Under the pieces are notes generated by a model. It made no database searches. It was not told the origin of the DNA and saw nothing but the letters and a program-made list of their open reading frames with translations. DNA of 64,000 nt, from NCBI GenBank assembly GCA_039821605.1, contig JBCBNV010000006.1, positions 220,311 through 284,310 on the forward strand. Reading direction: 5' to 3'. Made by a program: the position numbers and the translations under genes. Source of the DNA: CALBPI01 sp039821605. Its GTDB lineage: Bacteria; Pseudomonadota; Gammaproteobacteria; Steroidobacterales; Woeseiaceae. Numbering within the stretch: the first letter of the stretch is position 1; the number at the start of each line of letters is the position of its first letter. Shown piece by piece: positions 33,988-43,892 of this stretch.

Positions 33988-34866
33988 TCAGTCGCCGCGG
34001 CGTCGAATGCCGATGGCGTCAGGCGCGATGGCGACCTCGCCCGCGGCAGGTCGCCCGGCCGTGCCCCAGCACTGCGCGTAGACGACTTCAACGCTCACCC
34101 GCAGCGCGCCGTCGCGCGCAAGCCGCCTGCACATCTCGGCGAATCGGCGTCGGCCCGTCAGGCCGCGCTGTCGCCCGGGCAGGCAGTTGCGCGCGCCCAG
34201 TGCCGACAGGTCGCGCCAGAGTGCGCCGACGTCGGTGTAGGCGAGTTCGAGCGTGTCCACGTCGAGCACGGGCTCGGCGAAACCGGCCCGACCCAGCGCG
34301 TCGCCGATGTCGTGCATGTCCGTGAACGTGGCGACGTGCACACCGCTATCGACGTCCGCCCAGGCCTCGCGCAGCTCGCGCAGTGTGTCTGGGCCCAGTG
34401 TGGTGAAGCTGAAGGCGCCGCCGGGTTTGAGTACGCGCGCCACCTCCGCCAGCGCAGCGTCGGGTTCGGCAAATCGCGGCAGCGCCAGGTTGCTGGCGAC
34501 GAGGTCCACGCTGTCATCGCCGAGCGGCAGGCTGTCGAGCGCGGCTGCCAGTCGCTGAATGGGTCGCGCGCGGCCCAACAGCCGCGCCAGTGCGCCGACG
34601 TCAGGCATGTGCGCGGCCAGCGTCTCGTTGAGCTCCACGGCTGTAACGCGCGCGCCCGGGAAACGCCTTGCGAGCCTGTGTGCGAGCGCGCCCGTGGCCG
34701 CACCCGCGTCGAGGACCGCCTCGGGCGCGATCCGCAAGAGCTCTAGCCGCGAGACGAGTTCGTCGGCGCAGCGTTCGTGCAGGAACGCGTGCGCCGAAAA
34801 CCCGGTCGCAGCGCGTGTAAGCCGGCGTTGCAGGTCGCGGTTGGATTCGAGCAGTGGCGAAGTCAT
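33988..34866 (-). CDS. bioC: BioC-like malonyl-ACP O-methyltransferase
   Basis: A 292-residue SAM-dependent methyltransferase. Motif I is VLDAGAATG, with a later acidic strand TAVELN and DLVASNLALP. The pattern of methyltransferase-11 plus the C-terminal arrangement fits BioC, which starts the pimeloyl route of biotin synthesis by methylating malonyl-ACP. The divergent comF gene beside it is a common bioC neighbourhood. The ATG at 34864-34866 was chosen. No other bio gene is in the window. Confidence 0.85.
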   Translation of the reverse strand: MTSPLLESNRDLQRRLTRAATGFSAHAFLHERCADELVSRLELLRIAPEAVLDAGAATGALAHRLARRFPGARVTAVELNETLAAHMPDVGALARLLGRARPIQRLAAALDSLPLGDDSVDLVASNLALPRFAEPDAALAEVARVLKPGGAFSFTTLGPDTLRELREAWADVDSGVHVATFTDMHDIGDALGRAGFAEPVLDVDTLELAYTDVGALWRDLSALGARNCLPGRQRGLTGRRRFAEMCRRLARDGALRVSVEVVYAQCWGTAGRPAAGEVAIAPDAIGIRRRGD

Positions 34867-34938
34867 CGGCCAATTATCAGCGTGTTCCACCGGGAATGGC
34901 AGCGGCAGGCCACCCGGCCCGCAGGCAGGCTGTGCTTT

Positions 34939-35658
34939 GTGAACGGTATATGGCAACGAGTCGGGCGTGCCGTGGTCGATGTCCTGTCACCACCGGCCTG
35001 CGTCTTGTGCGGACTCCCCGCGCCCGACCCTGTGTGTGCGGACTGCGCCGACGCTTGCCCCGCGCTCACCACCGCCTGCCCGCGTTGCGCGCTGCCGCTG
35101 CCGCACGACCACGCGCGCTGCGCCGCATGTCGGTCGGGCCCGCCCGTCTGGCGCTATGCGGCGGCCGCGCAACGCTACGCGTTTCCCGTCGACGCCGTGC
35201 TGCGTCGGTTCAAGTACCGTGGCGATCGCACGCTGGGTCCCGCGCTCGCCGCGCTGTTGCGACCGCTGGCTCGGTTGCCCTGGCTCGAGGGTGCCGATCT
35301 CGTGCCGCTGCCGCTGCACCCACGTCGGGAACGCCGGCGCGGGTTCAATCAGGCGCAGGTGTTGGCGCGGGCGCTTGCCGGGTGTGCCCAACGGCCGATG
35401 CGCGCGCGGTGGCTCGCGCGCTGCGTCGATACGCCCGCGCAGGTCGGGCTCACGGCCGCGGCAAGACGACGCAATCTCGTGGGCGCTTTCGTCGCGACCC
35501 CCGACGTTGCCGGTCGGCACATCGTGCTCGTCGATGATGTGATGACCACGGGGGCGACGCTTACGGCGGCGACGCAGGCGCTGTTCACGCACGGTGCGCG
35601 CCAGGTCGACTGCGTGGTGCTGGCGCGCGCCGTCAGTGCCGCTCAGGCGGGCGCGTAG
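34939..35658 (+). CDS. comF: ComF family amidophosphoribosyltransferase-like protein
   Basis: A 239-residue protein. N-terminal cysteine pairs (CVLCG, CADC, CPRC, CAAC) suggest a zinc-binding element. They are followed by RRFKYRGDR and the PRPP-binding loop IVLVDDVMTTGATL. ComF proteins act in DNA uptake in competent bacteria; the exact reaction is unsettled. The start is uncertain: GTG 34939, or GTG 34972 that would give MVDVLSPPACVLC. Its end overlaps the convergent ubiA gene by 16 nt. Confidence 0.88.
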   Translation: MNGIWQRVGRAVVDVLSPPACVLCGLPAPDPVCADCADACPALTTACPRCALPLPHDHARCAACRSGPPVWRYAAAAQRYAFPVDAVLRRFKYRGDRTLGPALAALLRPLARLPWLEGADLVPLPLHPRRERRRGFNQAQVLARALAGCAQRPMRARWLARCVDTPAQVGLTAAARRRNLVGAFVATPDVAGRHIVLVDDVMTTGATLTAATQALFTHGARQVDCVVLARAVSAAQAGA

Positions 35659-36539
35659 AGGTAGTGCAGCGCCAGGCCGATGAAAACGGTCATGCCGATG
35701 TGGCGGTTGTTGAGAAACGCGGCGAAGCAGGCGGCGGGTTCGCGGTTTCTGATCAGGTACTGCTGGTAGGCCATGAAACCGGCCACCGCCACGAGTGCGC
35801 CGTAGTACCAGGGCGTGGCGCCGATGCGGTCGCCGAGAACGACAAACGCAAGCAGCAGCATGACCTGCATGATGCCGATGATGAAGCGGTCCGCATCGCC
35901 GAACAGGATCGCCGTTGACCGGATGCCCGCCTCGAGATCATCGGGGCGGTCGCACATCGCGTACATCGTGTCGTAGATGACGGCCCAGAGCACCGTGATC
36001 GCGAACACGAACCAAGCGATGGGATCGATGCTTCCCGTCTGGGCCGCGAAGGCCATCGGAATCGCCATGGCGAATGCGGCGCCCAGGATGAGCTGGGGCA
36101 CCGACAGCACCCGCTTCATGAACGGGTAGACGATCATGAGCACGACGGCGCCCGCGGCCAGTACCTGGGTCAGCGGGTTGAGCGTGGCCACAAGGCCGAT
36201 GGCAATGAAGCCCAGGCCGACGAACACCATGAACGCTTCGACAACGCCGATCTCGCCCGAGGCCAGCGGCCGGGACCGCGTGCGCGTGACCTGCGGGTCG
36301 AACTTGCGGTCGGCGATATCGTTGATGACGCAGCCCGCGGAGCGCGTGACGATGCAACCGGCCAGGAACACGAACAGGATGTCGGGCGCGGGCCGTCCCT
36401 CGCCGGCAATCCAGAGCGCCCAGAGCATGGGCCACATGAGCAGCCAGATGCCGACGGGGCGGTCGAGCCGCATGAGCCGACCGTAGACGCCAAGCTGGCT
36501 GACGACGGCCCGCGCTGTTGCGCCGGCGCCGCCGTTCAT
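35643..36539 (-). CDS. ubiA: 4-hydroxybenzoate octaprenyltransferase
   Basis: A 298-residue membrane prenyltransferase for ubiquinone synthesis. The two Asp-rich sites are NDIADRKFD (first) and YDTMYAMCDRPDDLEAGI (second), with RPLASG between them. It attaches the polyprenyl tail to 4-hydroxybenzoate made by UbiC. The start at ATG 36537-36539 overlaps the ubiC stop by 4 nt. The longer open frame is a shadow of ubiC. Confidence 0.95.
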   Translation of the reverse strand: MNGGAGATARAVVSQLGVYGRLMRLDRPVGIWLLMWPMLWALWIAGEGRPAPDILFVFLAGCIVTRSAGCVINDIADRKFDPQVTRTRSRPLASGEIGVVEAFMVFVGLGFIAIGLVATLNPLTQVLAAGAVVLMIVYPFMKRVLSVPQLILGAAFAMAIPMAFAAQTGSIDPIAWFVFAITVLWAVIYDTMYAMCDRPDDLEAGIRSTAILFGDADRFIIGIMQVMLLLAFVVLGDRIGATPWYYGALVAVAGFMAYQQYLIRNREPAACFAAFLNNRHIGMTVFIGLALHYLYAPA

Positions 36540-37081
36540 GAGGCGACGTCGTCCGTGCGTCGCGGCACGCCCACAAAGCCTGCCGAGAGGTGCTCGAACA
36601 ACACGAGCGGCGCACCGCCGATGTCGAACAGTGAGCGGCGCGACCAGCCACCAGCGCCCACGCGCGCGTTGCCGTTCGCCAGCACGTCGCTGCGGCTGTA
36701 GTGCTGGGCGACGCGCGCGACATCGTCGCGTTGCGCCAACTGCCCGCCAAGAGGGTTCGCGCCCAGGTCCATGAGCCAGGGGTGTGCTGCCAGCGTGCGC
36801 TCGGGCGCGTAGCACAGCGCGTGCACGAGCAGCGTGTCGCCCGAGTACATGACGATCTCCCGCAGCCACCCCGCGGCGTCGCTTTCGGCCACGAGCGCGG
36901 CGACCTCGTCGGGCAGCGCGGTGGCGCCCTCGGCCAGGACCCTGATGTGCACGGGCGCCTCGAACGAGCGCTGGATGTCAGGTGTCATGAGCCGTTCGCT
37001 GACGAGCCAGTCGGCAAAATCGCCCGTGACCGCGGCGGTGGCCAGCCATTGCGAATTGTCACGGATTGCCTGTGTCAGCAC
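36536..37081 (-). CDS. ubiC: Chorismate lyase
   Basis: A 181-residue protein that converts chorismate to 4-hydroxybenzoate and pyruvate. Recognisable features are REIVMYSGDTLLVHA and LGANPLGGQL, which correspond to the active-site region of UbiC. The start is a GTG at 37079-37081. It is coupled to ubiA by a 4-nt overlap. Confidence 0.9.
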   Translation of the reverse strand: MLTQAIRDNSQWLATAAVTGDFADWLVSERLMTPDIQRSFEAPVHIRVLAEGATALPDEVAALVAESDAAGWLREIVMYSGDTLLVHALCYAPERTLAAHPWLMDLGANPLGGQLAQRDDVARVAQHYSRSDVLANGNARVGAGGWSRRSLFDIGGAPLVLFEHLSAGFVGVPRRTDDVAS

Positions 37082-37122
37082 GTTGGGTTGCTCCCTCGGC
37101 CTCGGTTGGCCAGCACGCTATT

Positions 37123-39207
37123 TTATACGTTCCCGTATCGGCTCGCGCTGCCAATCCAGCGCGCGACGAGTGCGTCGATGCGGCGCGTCACTGTCGCGTC
37201 ATCGCCGTCGAGCAACGTCTGCGCCGTAGCGTGCACGCTCGGCAGCAAATCGGCGTCGCGGGCGAGGTCCGCGATGCGCAGGTTCATGGCGCCGGCCTGG
37301 CGCGTCCCCAGCACCTCGCCCGGGCCGCGCAGCTCGAGGTCCTTGTCGGCGATGACGAAGCCGTCCGTGGACTCGCGCAGCACGGCCAGACGCTCTTTCG
37401 CCATGCGCGACAGCGGCGCCTTGTACAAGAGCACGCAGCTGGACGCGGCGCTGCCGCGCCCGACGCGGCCACGCAGCTGGTGCAGCTGGGCAAGCCCCAT
37501 GCGTTCGGCGTTCTCGATGATCATGAGGCTGGCGTTGGGTACGTCGACGCCCACCTCGATGACGGTCGTCGCAACGAGCACGTCGCTATCGCCGCGCGCG
37601 AACGCAGCCATGGCGCCTTCCTTGTCGCGCGGCTTCATGCGGCCGTGCACGAGGCCAATCGTGTTCGCGGGCAGCTGCTCGCGCAGCATGGCCGCCGTGG
37701 TTTCAGCGGCCTGGTAGTCGAGCACCTCGGAATCCTCGACGAGCGGGCACACCCAGTAGGCCTGGCGGCCCTCGGCGCAGGCTGCCGCCACGCGCTGCAC
37801 GACCTCGTCGCGGCGCTCCTCGGGCACAACCACGGTGGTGACGGGTGTGCGTCCCGGCGGCAGCGCATCGATAATCGAGGTGTCGAGGTCAGCGTAAGCC
37901 GTCATGGCCAGGGTCCGCGGGATGGGCGTCGCCGTCATCACGAGCTGGTGCGGGACCAAGCCCGCGGTGCCCTTGTCGCGCAGGCTGAGCCGCTGGTGCA
38001 CGCCGAAGCGGTGCTGCTCGTCGATGATCACGAGGCCCAGCGCCGCAAACTGCACCTGCTCCTGGAACAGCGCGTGCGTACCGACCACCATTCTGGCGCT
38101 GCCGTCGGCCACCGCGGCCAGCGCCTCGCGGCGCTCCGCGGCACGCTGGCTGCCCGTGAGCCAGGCGACCTCAACGCCCAGCGGGTCGAACCAGGCCTTG
38201 AAGCTTCTGAAGTGCTGTTCGGCAAGCAGCTCCGTGGGCGCCATGAGCGCGCACTGGTGACCGGCGCCGATGGCCGCGAGCGCGGCGCCTGCGGCCACGA
38301 CGGTCTTGCCCGCGCCCACGTCGCCCTGCACGAGTCGCATCATGGGCTCAGTGTCTGCCGTGTCGTGGAGGATCTCTTCGAGCACGCGTTGCTGCGCGTC
38401 CGTCGGCTCGAAGGGCAGACCCGAGATGAACGCGTCGAGAAGATTTCGGCCGCCAATGAGCGCGGGCGCCTGTGTGTCGCGCACTTTCACGCGCGCCTGG
38501 CGCAGGCTCAGGTGGTGTGCCACAAGTTCCTCGAGTGCGAGTCGACGCTGACAGGGGTGCGTGCCGTCGGCCAGCGCATCGAGGCTGACGTCGGGCGGCG
38601 GCGCGTGCAGGAAGCGAATGGCCTCTGCCAGCGTCGTCTGGCCGCCGGCGACGCGCGTCCCCGGTGGCAGCAGCTCCGTCGGCGGCTCACGGTCGAGCTG
38701 GGCGAGCGCCTTGCCCACGAGTGCACGCATGCGGGCCTGGTGCAGGCCTTCGGTCGTCGGGTAGACGGGTGTAAGCCGGTCGGACAGGTTTGGTGTGGCG
38801 TCTTCAGACACCACGCGAAACTCCGGGTGGACCATCTCAGGGCCCGAGGGCCCGTGCCGAAACTCGCCGTAGCAGGTGACCCATCGTCCGCGCTGCAGCA
38901 CGTTGCGCTGGGCGTTGGAGAAGTGAAAGAAGCGCAGCGTGAGCTGGCCCGTACCGTCACCGACTCGAACGAGCAGGCTGCGGCGTCCGCGAAACACGAC
39001 CTCTGCGAGCAGAATCTCCGCGTGGATCACGCAGCGCGTGCCCGCGACGGCCGCGCCGACGGGCGTCACGCGCGTGCGGTCCTCGTAGCGGATCGGGAGC
39101 TGGAACAGCAGGTCGGCGACGCGCTCGACGCCGAGTCGCTCGAGCTTACCGGCGATGGCGGGACCGACGCCTGAAAGCGCCGTGACAGGCGCGTCGAGTC
39201 GGCTCAT
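37123..39207 (-). CDS. recG: ATP-dependent DNA helicase RecG
   Basis: A 694-residue helicase that remodels stalled forks and Holliday junctions. The N-terminal wedge (OB) domain is followed by Walker A QGDVGAGKT, MAPTELLAEQH, the DEQH box IDEQHRFGV, and TATPIPRTL. The C-terminal half has HGRMKPRDKEG and the QLRGRVGRG motif VI. Length is normal. It lies 10 nt downstream of ridA. Confidence 0.96.
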   Translation of the reverse strand: MSRLDAPVTALSGVGPAIAGKLERLGVERVADLLFQLPIRYEDRTRVTPVGAAVAGTRCVIHAEILLAEVVFRGRRSLLVRVGDGTGQLTLRFFHFSNAQRNVLQRGRWVTCYGEFRHGPSGPEMVHPEFRVVSEDATPNLSDRLTPVYPTTEGLHQARMRALVGKALAQLDREPPTELLPPGTRVAGGQTTLAEAIRFLHAPPPDVSLDALADGTHPCQRRLALEELVAHHLSLRQARVKVRDTQAPALIGGRNLLDAFISGLPFEPTDAQQRVLEEILHDTADTEPMMRLVQGDVGAGKTVVAAGAALAAIGAGHQCALMAPTELLAEQHFRSFKAWFDPLGVEVAWLTGSQRAAERREALAAVADGSARMVVGTHALFQEQVQFAALGLVIIDEQHRFGVHQRLSLRDKGTAGLVPHQLVMTATPIPRTLAMTAYADLDTSIIDALPPGRTPVTTVVVPEERRDEVVQRVAAACAEGRQAYWVCPLVEDSEVLDYQAAETTAAMLREQLPANTIGLVHGRMKPRDKEGAMAAFARGDSDVLVATTVIEVGVDVPNASLMIIENAERMGLAQLHQLRGRVGRGSAASSCVLLYKAPLSRMAKERLAVLRESTDGFVIADKDLELRGPGEVLGTRQAGAMNLRIADLARDADLLPSVHATAQTLLDGDDATVTRRIDALVARWIGSASRYGNV

Positions 39208-39217
39208 GGCGTTCGGA

Positions 39218-39598
39218 TCAGAGCGCGACGATGGCGTCGGCTTCGATGTCGGTGCCTTTGGGCAGGCTCGCGACGCCGATGGCCGCGCGGGCCGGGTAAG
39301 GCGCCTCGAAACGCTCGGCCATGACCTCGTTGACAGTGGGGAAGTTGGCCATGTCCGTCAGGTAGATGGTGAGCTTGACGGCATCGTTGATGCTGCCGCC
39401 CGCGGCCCTCGCCACCTTGTCCAGGTTATCGAATACCTGCCGCACGCGGTCGGCGAAGTCGCCCTCGATGAGATCCATGCTGACGGGGTCGAGCGGGATC
39501 TGGCCCGAGAGAAACAGCAGGCTGCCGTGCTGCATGGCCTGCGAGTAGGTGCCGATCGCGCCCGGCGCGAGTTCGGTGGCAATCGGTTGGCGCGACAT
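39218..39598 (-). CDS. ridA: RidA family enamine/imine deaminase
   Basis: A 126-residue trimeric protein that hydrolyses reactive enamines and imines from PLP enzymes. It matches RidA in YSQAMQHGSLLFLSGQIPLDP, the conserved arginine of FEAPYPARAAIGV and the end GTDIEADAIVAL. The start is ATG 39596-39598. The position between spoT and recG is a known gammaproteobacterial arrangement. Confidence 0.94.
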   Translation of the reverse strand: MSRQPIATELAPGAIGTYSQAMQHGSLLFLSGQIPLDPVSMDLIEGDFADRVRQVFDNLDKVARAAGGSINDAVKLTIYLTDMANFPTVNEVMAERFEAPYPARAAIGVASLPKGTDIEADAIVAL

Positions 39599-39668
39599 GG
39601 GGATCTCCGTTTGCGGTCGGCGCGAGGTTCGGGCCCGCATTATAACGGGCGGGCGGGCGCCCCGGGGC

Positions 39669-41849
39669 TCAGCCGAGCTGGCGCGAGACGCGCAGCACGC
39701 TCTTCATCGACCGGATGCTGCGGATGACCTCGGCCAGGTGTTTGCGGTCGCGCACTTCGATGTTGAAGGTGAGCTGCGACGAATCGAGGTCGCGCGAGCG
39801 GACCTCGACCTGGTCGATGTTCGACTCGACATCAGCAATCGTCGCGGCGACCTCGGCCAGCACGCCCATCCGGTTTACGGCCTCGACGTTGAGCTGCACA
39901 TGGAAGGTCTGGTCGACGTCGGGCAACCACTCGACATCAATCCATTTGCGCGCTTCCTTGCGGTAGCTCGCGAGGTTCGAGCATCCGTCGCGGTGCACGA
40001 CGATGCCGCGGCCCGAACTGAGATGCCCCATGATCGTGTCGCCGGGAATCGGGTAGCAGCACCGGGCGTAGCTCACGACCATGCCCTCGGTGCCGGAAAT
40101 CGTCAGTGGCTGCCCTCGTGCCGAATCGAATTCGTCTTCCTTGGGCTCGGCGACGAGGTGGCGCGCGGCCAATGGCGCCAGCCGCTCACCGAGGCCAAGC
40201 TGCTCAAAGAGCTCTGTGCGGTTGTTGAGGCCGAAGTCGTCGAGCAAGGCGCTCATGCGTTTCGCCGGCACTTTGCGCACGCTCGTGCCGAACTCGGCCA
40301 GCGCCTGATTGAGCATGCGCTTGCCGAGATCGCGCGCCTCGTCGAGCCGTAGCTGTTTCAGGTAGGCGCGAATGGCCGTACGGGCCTTTGCCGTGGCCAC
40401 GAAGTTGACCCAGTTCGGGTTGGGCTTGGCGCCCTTGGTCGTGATGATCTCGACGCTCTGTCCACTCGACAATTGCGTGCGCAATGGCACGAGTCGGCGG
40501 TCGACCTTGGCCGCGACGCAGCGGTTGCCGACGTCGGTGTGCACGGCATAGGCGAAGTCGACGGGCGTGGCGCCCCGCGGCAGGCGCTTGATGTCGCCGC
40601 GCGGTGTGAAGACGTAGACCTTGTCCGGGAACAGGTCGACCTTGACGTTCTCGAGGAACTCCTCGGAGTTCTCGGTCTGGTCGAGGTCCATGAGCCGGCC
40701 AAGCCATTCGCGCGCGCGCGCCTGCGAGGCGCTCGCGGCCTGTTCCGTGGCCTTGTACTGCCAGTGCGAGGCGATGCCGTCCTCGGCCACCATGTCCATC
40801 GACGCGGTGCGGATCTGGACCTCGAGCGGCATGCCACTCGGGCCGAAGCAGGTCGTGTGCAGCGACTGGTAGCCGTTGATGCGCGGGATCGCGATGTAGT
40901 CCTTGAACCGGCCCGGCATGGGTCGGTAGAGCTTGTGCACGACACCGACCGTGCGGTAACAGGTGTCGACGGAATCGACGATGATGCGAAAGCCGAACAC
41001 GTCGACGATCTCGGACAGTGAGGTGCCCTTGCGCTGCATCTTCTGATAGATGCTGTAGAGGTTCTTGCGCCGGCCCAGGACCTCGCCGCGGATGTCGTGT
41101 GCGTGGAGGGCTGCGCCCAGTTCCTCGCGCAGTTTGCTGACGCTTTGCTTCTGGTGCCCGATCGCCTTGCGCAGGGCGTTGCTGAGCACGGCGTAGCGAT
41201 AGGGGTGCAGGTAGCGGAAGCCCAGGTCTTCGAGCTCGGTCTTGATCGTGTTGATACCCATGCGGTTGGCGATGGGCGCGTAGATCTCGAGCGTTTCGCG
41301 GGCGATGCGGCTTTGCTTGTCACGCGGCATCGACTCGAGCGTGCGCATGTTGTGCAGCCGGTCGGCGAGCTTGACGAGGATCACCCGGATGTCCTCGATC
41401 ATCGCAAGCAGCATCTTGCGGAAGCTCGATGCCTGCGCCTCGGCGCGACTCTTGAACTGGACCTGATCGAGCTTGGTGACACCCTCGACGAGTGTGGCGA
41501 CGGCCTTGCCGAACCGCTCCTCGAGTTCCTCGGCGGCGGCCGGGGTGTCCTCTATGACGTCGTGCAGGATGGCTGCCGCAATCGTCTCCGAGTCCATGCG
41601 CATTTCAGCGAGGATCGTGGCGACGGCGACCGGATGGCTGATGTAGGGGGCGCCCGACTTGCGCTTTTGGCCGTGGTGGGCGGCCGCGCCGAATTCATAG
41701 GCGCGAAGGACTTCCGCGATCTGCTCGGCGGGCATGTAGGCCTTGATGGCCTCAAGGAGCTTTGGCAGGCCCGTGGCCCAACGGCTATTGGGGATGCGTG
41801 CCAGCAATCCCGCCGCATAGTCCATGCCACGCTCGCTTACAGACGACAT
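39669..41849 (-). CDS. spoT: Bifunctional (p)ppGpp synthetase/hydrolase SpoT
   Basis: A 726-residue RSH enzyme. The HD hydrolase domain (about 50-200) keeps ISHPVAVA and LHDVIEDT, so hydrolysis should be active. The synthetase domain (about 230-350) has FGFRIIVDSVDTCYR. A TGS domain (about 390-450) begins VYVFTPRGDIKRLPRGATPVDFAY, and a C-terminal ACT domain ends the protein. It controls the stringent response. It lies 46 nt after rpoZ. Confidence 0.96.
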   Translation of the reverse strand: MSSVSERGMDYAAGLLARIPNSRWATGLPKLLEAIKAYMPAEQIAEVLRAYEFGAAAHHGQKRKSGAPYISHPVAVATILAEMRMDSETIAAAILHDVIEDTPAAAEELEERFGKAVATLVEGVTKLDQVQFKSRAEAQASSFRKMLLAMIEDIRVILVKLADRLHNMRTLESMPRDKQSRIARETLEIYAPIANRMGINTIKTELEDLGFRYLHPYRYAVLSNALRKAIGHQKQSVSKLREELGAALHAHDIRGEVLGRRKNLYSIYQKMQRKGTSLSEIVDVFGFRIIVDSVDTCYRTVGVVHKLYRPMPGRFKDYIAIPRINGYQSLHTTCFGPSGMPLEVQIRTASMDMVAEDGIASHWQYKATEQAASASQARAREWLGRLMDLDQTENSEEFLENVKVDLFPDKVYVFTPRGDIKRLPRGATPVDFAYAVHTDVGNRCVAAKVDRRLVPLRTQLSSGQSVEIITTKGAKPNPNWVNFVATAKARTAIRAYLKQLRLDEARDLGKRMLNQALAEFGTSVRKVPAKRMSALLDDFGLNNRTELFEQLGLGERLAPLAARHLVAEPKEDEFDSARGQPLTISGTEGMVVSYARCCYPIPGDTIMGHLSSGRGIVVHRDGCSNLASYRKEARKWIDVEWLPDVDQTFHVQLNVEAVNRMGVLAEVAATIADVESNIDQVEVRSRDLDSSQLTFNIEVRDRKHLAEVIRSIRSMKSVLRVSRQLG

Positions 41850-41895
41850 GTGCGTCTCCTGTCAGCATTACGTGGCACGGCGATGTCGCTTGCGG

Positions 41896-42177
41896 TCAGT
41901 CGCCGAGACCCAGCGCGCGCAGCGGCATGATGTCTTCGGGTGTGGCTTCGGCCGGCATCAGCTCCTGCGGAGGCTGATCGGGCTCGTCGAGGATGGCCGT
42001 GGTGACGTTGCCTTCGGCGATTTCGCGCAGGGCCATGACCGTGGGCTTGTCGTTTTCCCAATCGAGCGTGGCATCGGCGCCGTTTGCAAGCCGGCGGGCG
42101 CGCTTGGCGGCGACCAGCACGAGGTCAAAGATGTTGTCGATCTTGTCGAGGCAGTCCTCAACGGTAATTCGGGCCAT
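41896..42177 (-). CDS. rpoZ: RNA polymerase omega subunit
   Basis: A 93-residue subunit with the standard beginning MARITVEDCLDKIDNIFDLV, the AAKRARRLANG helix and KPTVMALREIAEGN. It aids folding of beta-prime and mediates ppGpp binding. The ATG at 42175-42177 was chosen; the longer open frame is non-coding upstream sequence. It forms the gmk-rpoZ-spoT group, although 214 nt separate it from gmk. Confidence 0.96.
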   Translation of the reverse strand: MARITVEDCLDKIDNIFDLVLVAAKRARRLANGADATLDWENDKPTVMALREIAEGNVTTAILDEPDQPPQELMPAEATPEDIMPLRALGLGD

Positions 42178-42391
42178 GATCTGATTCTCTGTGGCGGTCG
42201 CCGGACAGGCCGCAATGCCCCCATTTCGGGGCATGTGCCAGCGCTCGGGCAACCGGGTGGACTCAAAATTCTGTCGCGCCGCCACACCACACCAGGGGCG
42301 CGGGCTCGGCGGTTTTCGCGCGTCGATCGGTTAGTGTAGCGGAAGCGCTTACAAAATAACCAGACGTGGGGCGCGTTTTATGGGCACGCGC

Positions 42392-43024
42392 TCAGTCCCC
42401 GCCGGTCGCCATGACACGCGCCATGGTGGCGGCCGTGCGGGCCGTGCCGACCCGGTTGCGGCGCAGCCGGCCGCTGGCGATGCCGGCCAGTTCGTCGAGT
42501 GCCGTGTCGAGGTCGTCGTTGACGACGATGTAGTCGAACTCGCCCCAGTGCGACAGGTCCGTGATGGAGTCCCGCAGGCGGCGCCGGATCACGGCCTCGC
42601 TGTCCGTCTGGCGGTTGCGCAGCCGTTCCTCAAGTGCGCGCACCGACGGCGGCACGATGAAAATCGAGATGCACTCGGGCAGTCGCGCCCGAACCTGCTG
42701 CGCACCCTGCCAGTCGATTTCGACGATCACGTGCTTGCCCTCGGCGAGCAGCGATTCGACGGCGGGACGGCCCGTGGCGTAGAAGTTGTCGAAGACCTGC
42801 GCGTATTCGAGGAATTCACCGGCCGTCCGTAGCCGCTCGAATTCGTCATGGGTCACAAAATGGTAGTCGACGCCGTCGGTTTCGGTCGGGCGTTTGTCGC
42901 GCGTGGTGTAGGACACGGAGAATACGAACCGGGGATCGCGGTCGATGAGGCCGCGCACGAGCGTGGTCTTGCCCGCTCCCGACGGCGCAGAAATCACGAC
43001 CAGGCGCCCGCGGCGTCTACTCAA
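42392..43024 (-). CDS. gmk: Guanylate kinase
   Basis: A 210-residue enzyme that phosphorylates GMP to GDP. The P-loop is SAPSGAGKTTL, and the GMP-binding region includes VSYTTRDKRPTE and DWQGAQQVR. The start appears to be the TTG at 43022-43024, overlapping the yicC end by 8 nt. The only nearby alternative (GTG at 42995-42997) would begin right at the P-loop and is less likely. Confidence 0.95.
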   Translation of the reverse strand: MSRRRGRLVVISAPSGAGKTTLVRGLIDRDPRFVFSVSYTTRDKRPTETDGVDYHFVTHDEFERLRTAGEFLEYAQVFDNFYATGRPAVESLLAEGKHVIVEIDWQGAQQVRARLPECISIFIVPPSVRALEERLRNRQTDSEAVIRRRLRDSITDLSHWGEFDYIVVNDDLDTALDELAGIASGRLRRNRVGTARTAATMARVMATGGD

Positions 43025-43892
43025 TGTTCTGCACCTGTTCGCGCATCTGCTCGATGGCGACCTTCATATCGACCACGGCACGCGTCGTATCGGCATCCGC
43101 GGACTTGGAGCCTATGGTATTGGCCTCGCGGTTGAACTCCTGCACGAGAAAGTCGAGCCGGCGCCCGCTGGGGCCGCCCGTGTCGAGGATGCGGCGAGCC
43201 TCGGCCAGGTGGCCATCAAGCCGGTCCAGTTCTTCATCGACATCGAGCTTCTGGGCGTTGATGACAATCTCGGTCTCGAGTCGCGCGGGATCGGCGTCGA
43301 CATCGAGCCGTTCGATGCGCTGGCGGATCCTGGCCTCCATGGCCTCGACGACGGTCGGGCGCCGGGCGCGAATGTCGACGGCGAGCCGCTCGATGTCGTT
43401 GCAGCGATCGCGCAACACGGCGGCCAGGTGGGCGCCTTCGCGGGCCCGCGTGGCGGCCATGGCGTCCAGTGCGTCGTCGAGCGCCGCCAGCAGCGTCGCC
43501 TCGTCGAGCTGCTCGCCGGGCGCTTCCTCACGCACAACGCCGGGCCAGCGCAGCAGGTCGAGCGCCGTAGGCTCGTCGAGGTCGCCAAAGAGCTTCTCGG
43601 CCTGGCGGGTCGTGTCGCGCAGACGCCGCAACAACGCTGCGTCGAGCACCATGGCCGGGGCCTCGTCGTCGGCCCGCCGGAGCGACACCGAGCAGTCCAC
43701 CTTGCCGCGCGCCAGCCGGGCGCCAATCTCGCGCCTCATCGCGGGCTCGAAGCTGCGCAACGCGTCCGGCATACGGAACTGGACATCGAGATAGCGGTGA
43801 TTGACGCTTCTGAGCTCGAAACCCAATGTGCCGGCGGCCGTGGCGGCCTCAGCGCGGGCGAAGCCGGTCATGCTGTTGATCGTATCGGTCAT
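43017..43892 (-). CDS. yicC: YicC/YloC family endoribonuclease
   Basis: A 291-residue protein. The N-terminus INSMTGFARAEA and VNHRYLDVQFRMP, and the C-terminus GRRLDFLVQEFNREANTI with IGSKSAD, are the hallmarks of YicC. Family members are metal-dependent endoribonucleases involved in RNA turnover. It precedes gmk with overlap and diverges from the PP2C gene. Confidence 0.94.
   Translation of the reverse strand: MTDTINSMTGFARAEAATAAGTLGFELRSVNHRYLDVQFRMPDALRSFEPAMRREIGARLARGKVDCSVSLRRADDEAPAMVLDAALLRRLRDTTRQAEKLFGDLDEPTALDLLRWPGVVREEAPGEQLDEATLLAALDDALDAMAATRAREGAHLAAVLRDRCNDIERLAVDIRARRPTVVEAMEARIRQRIERLDVDADPARLETEIVINAQKLDVDEELDRLDGHLAEARRILDTGGPSGRRLDFLVQEFNREANTIGSKSADADTTRAVVDMKVAIEQMREQVQNIE

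Noticed and set aside
37066..39174. 702-codon plus-strand open frame opposite recG
   Set aside because: It is antisense to intact recG, has no recognisable motif, and has composition typical of a shadow frame.
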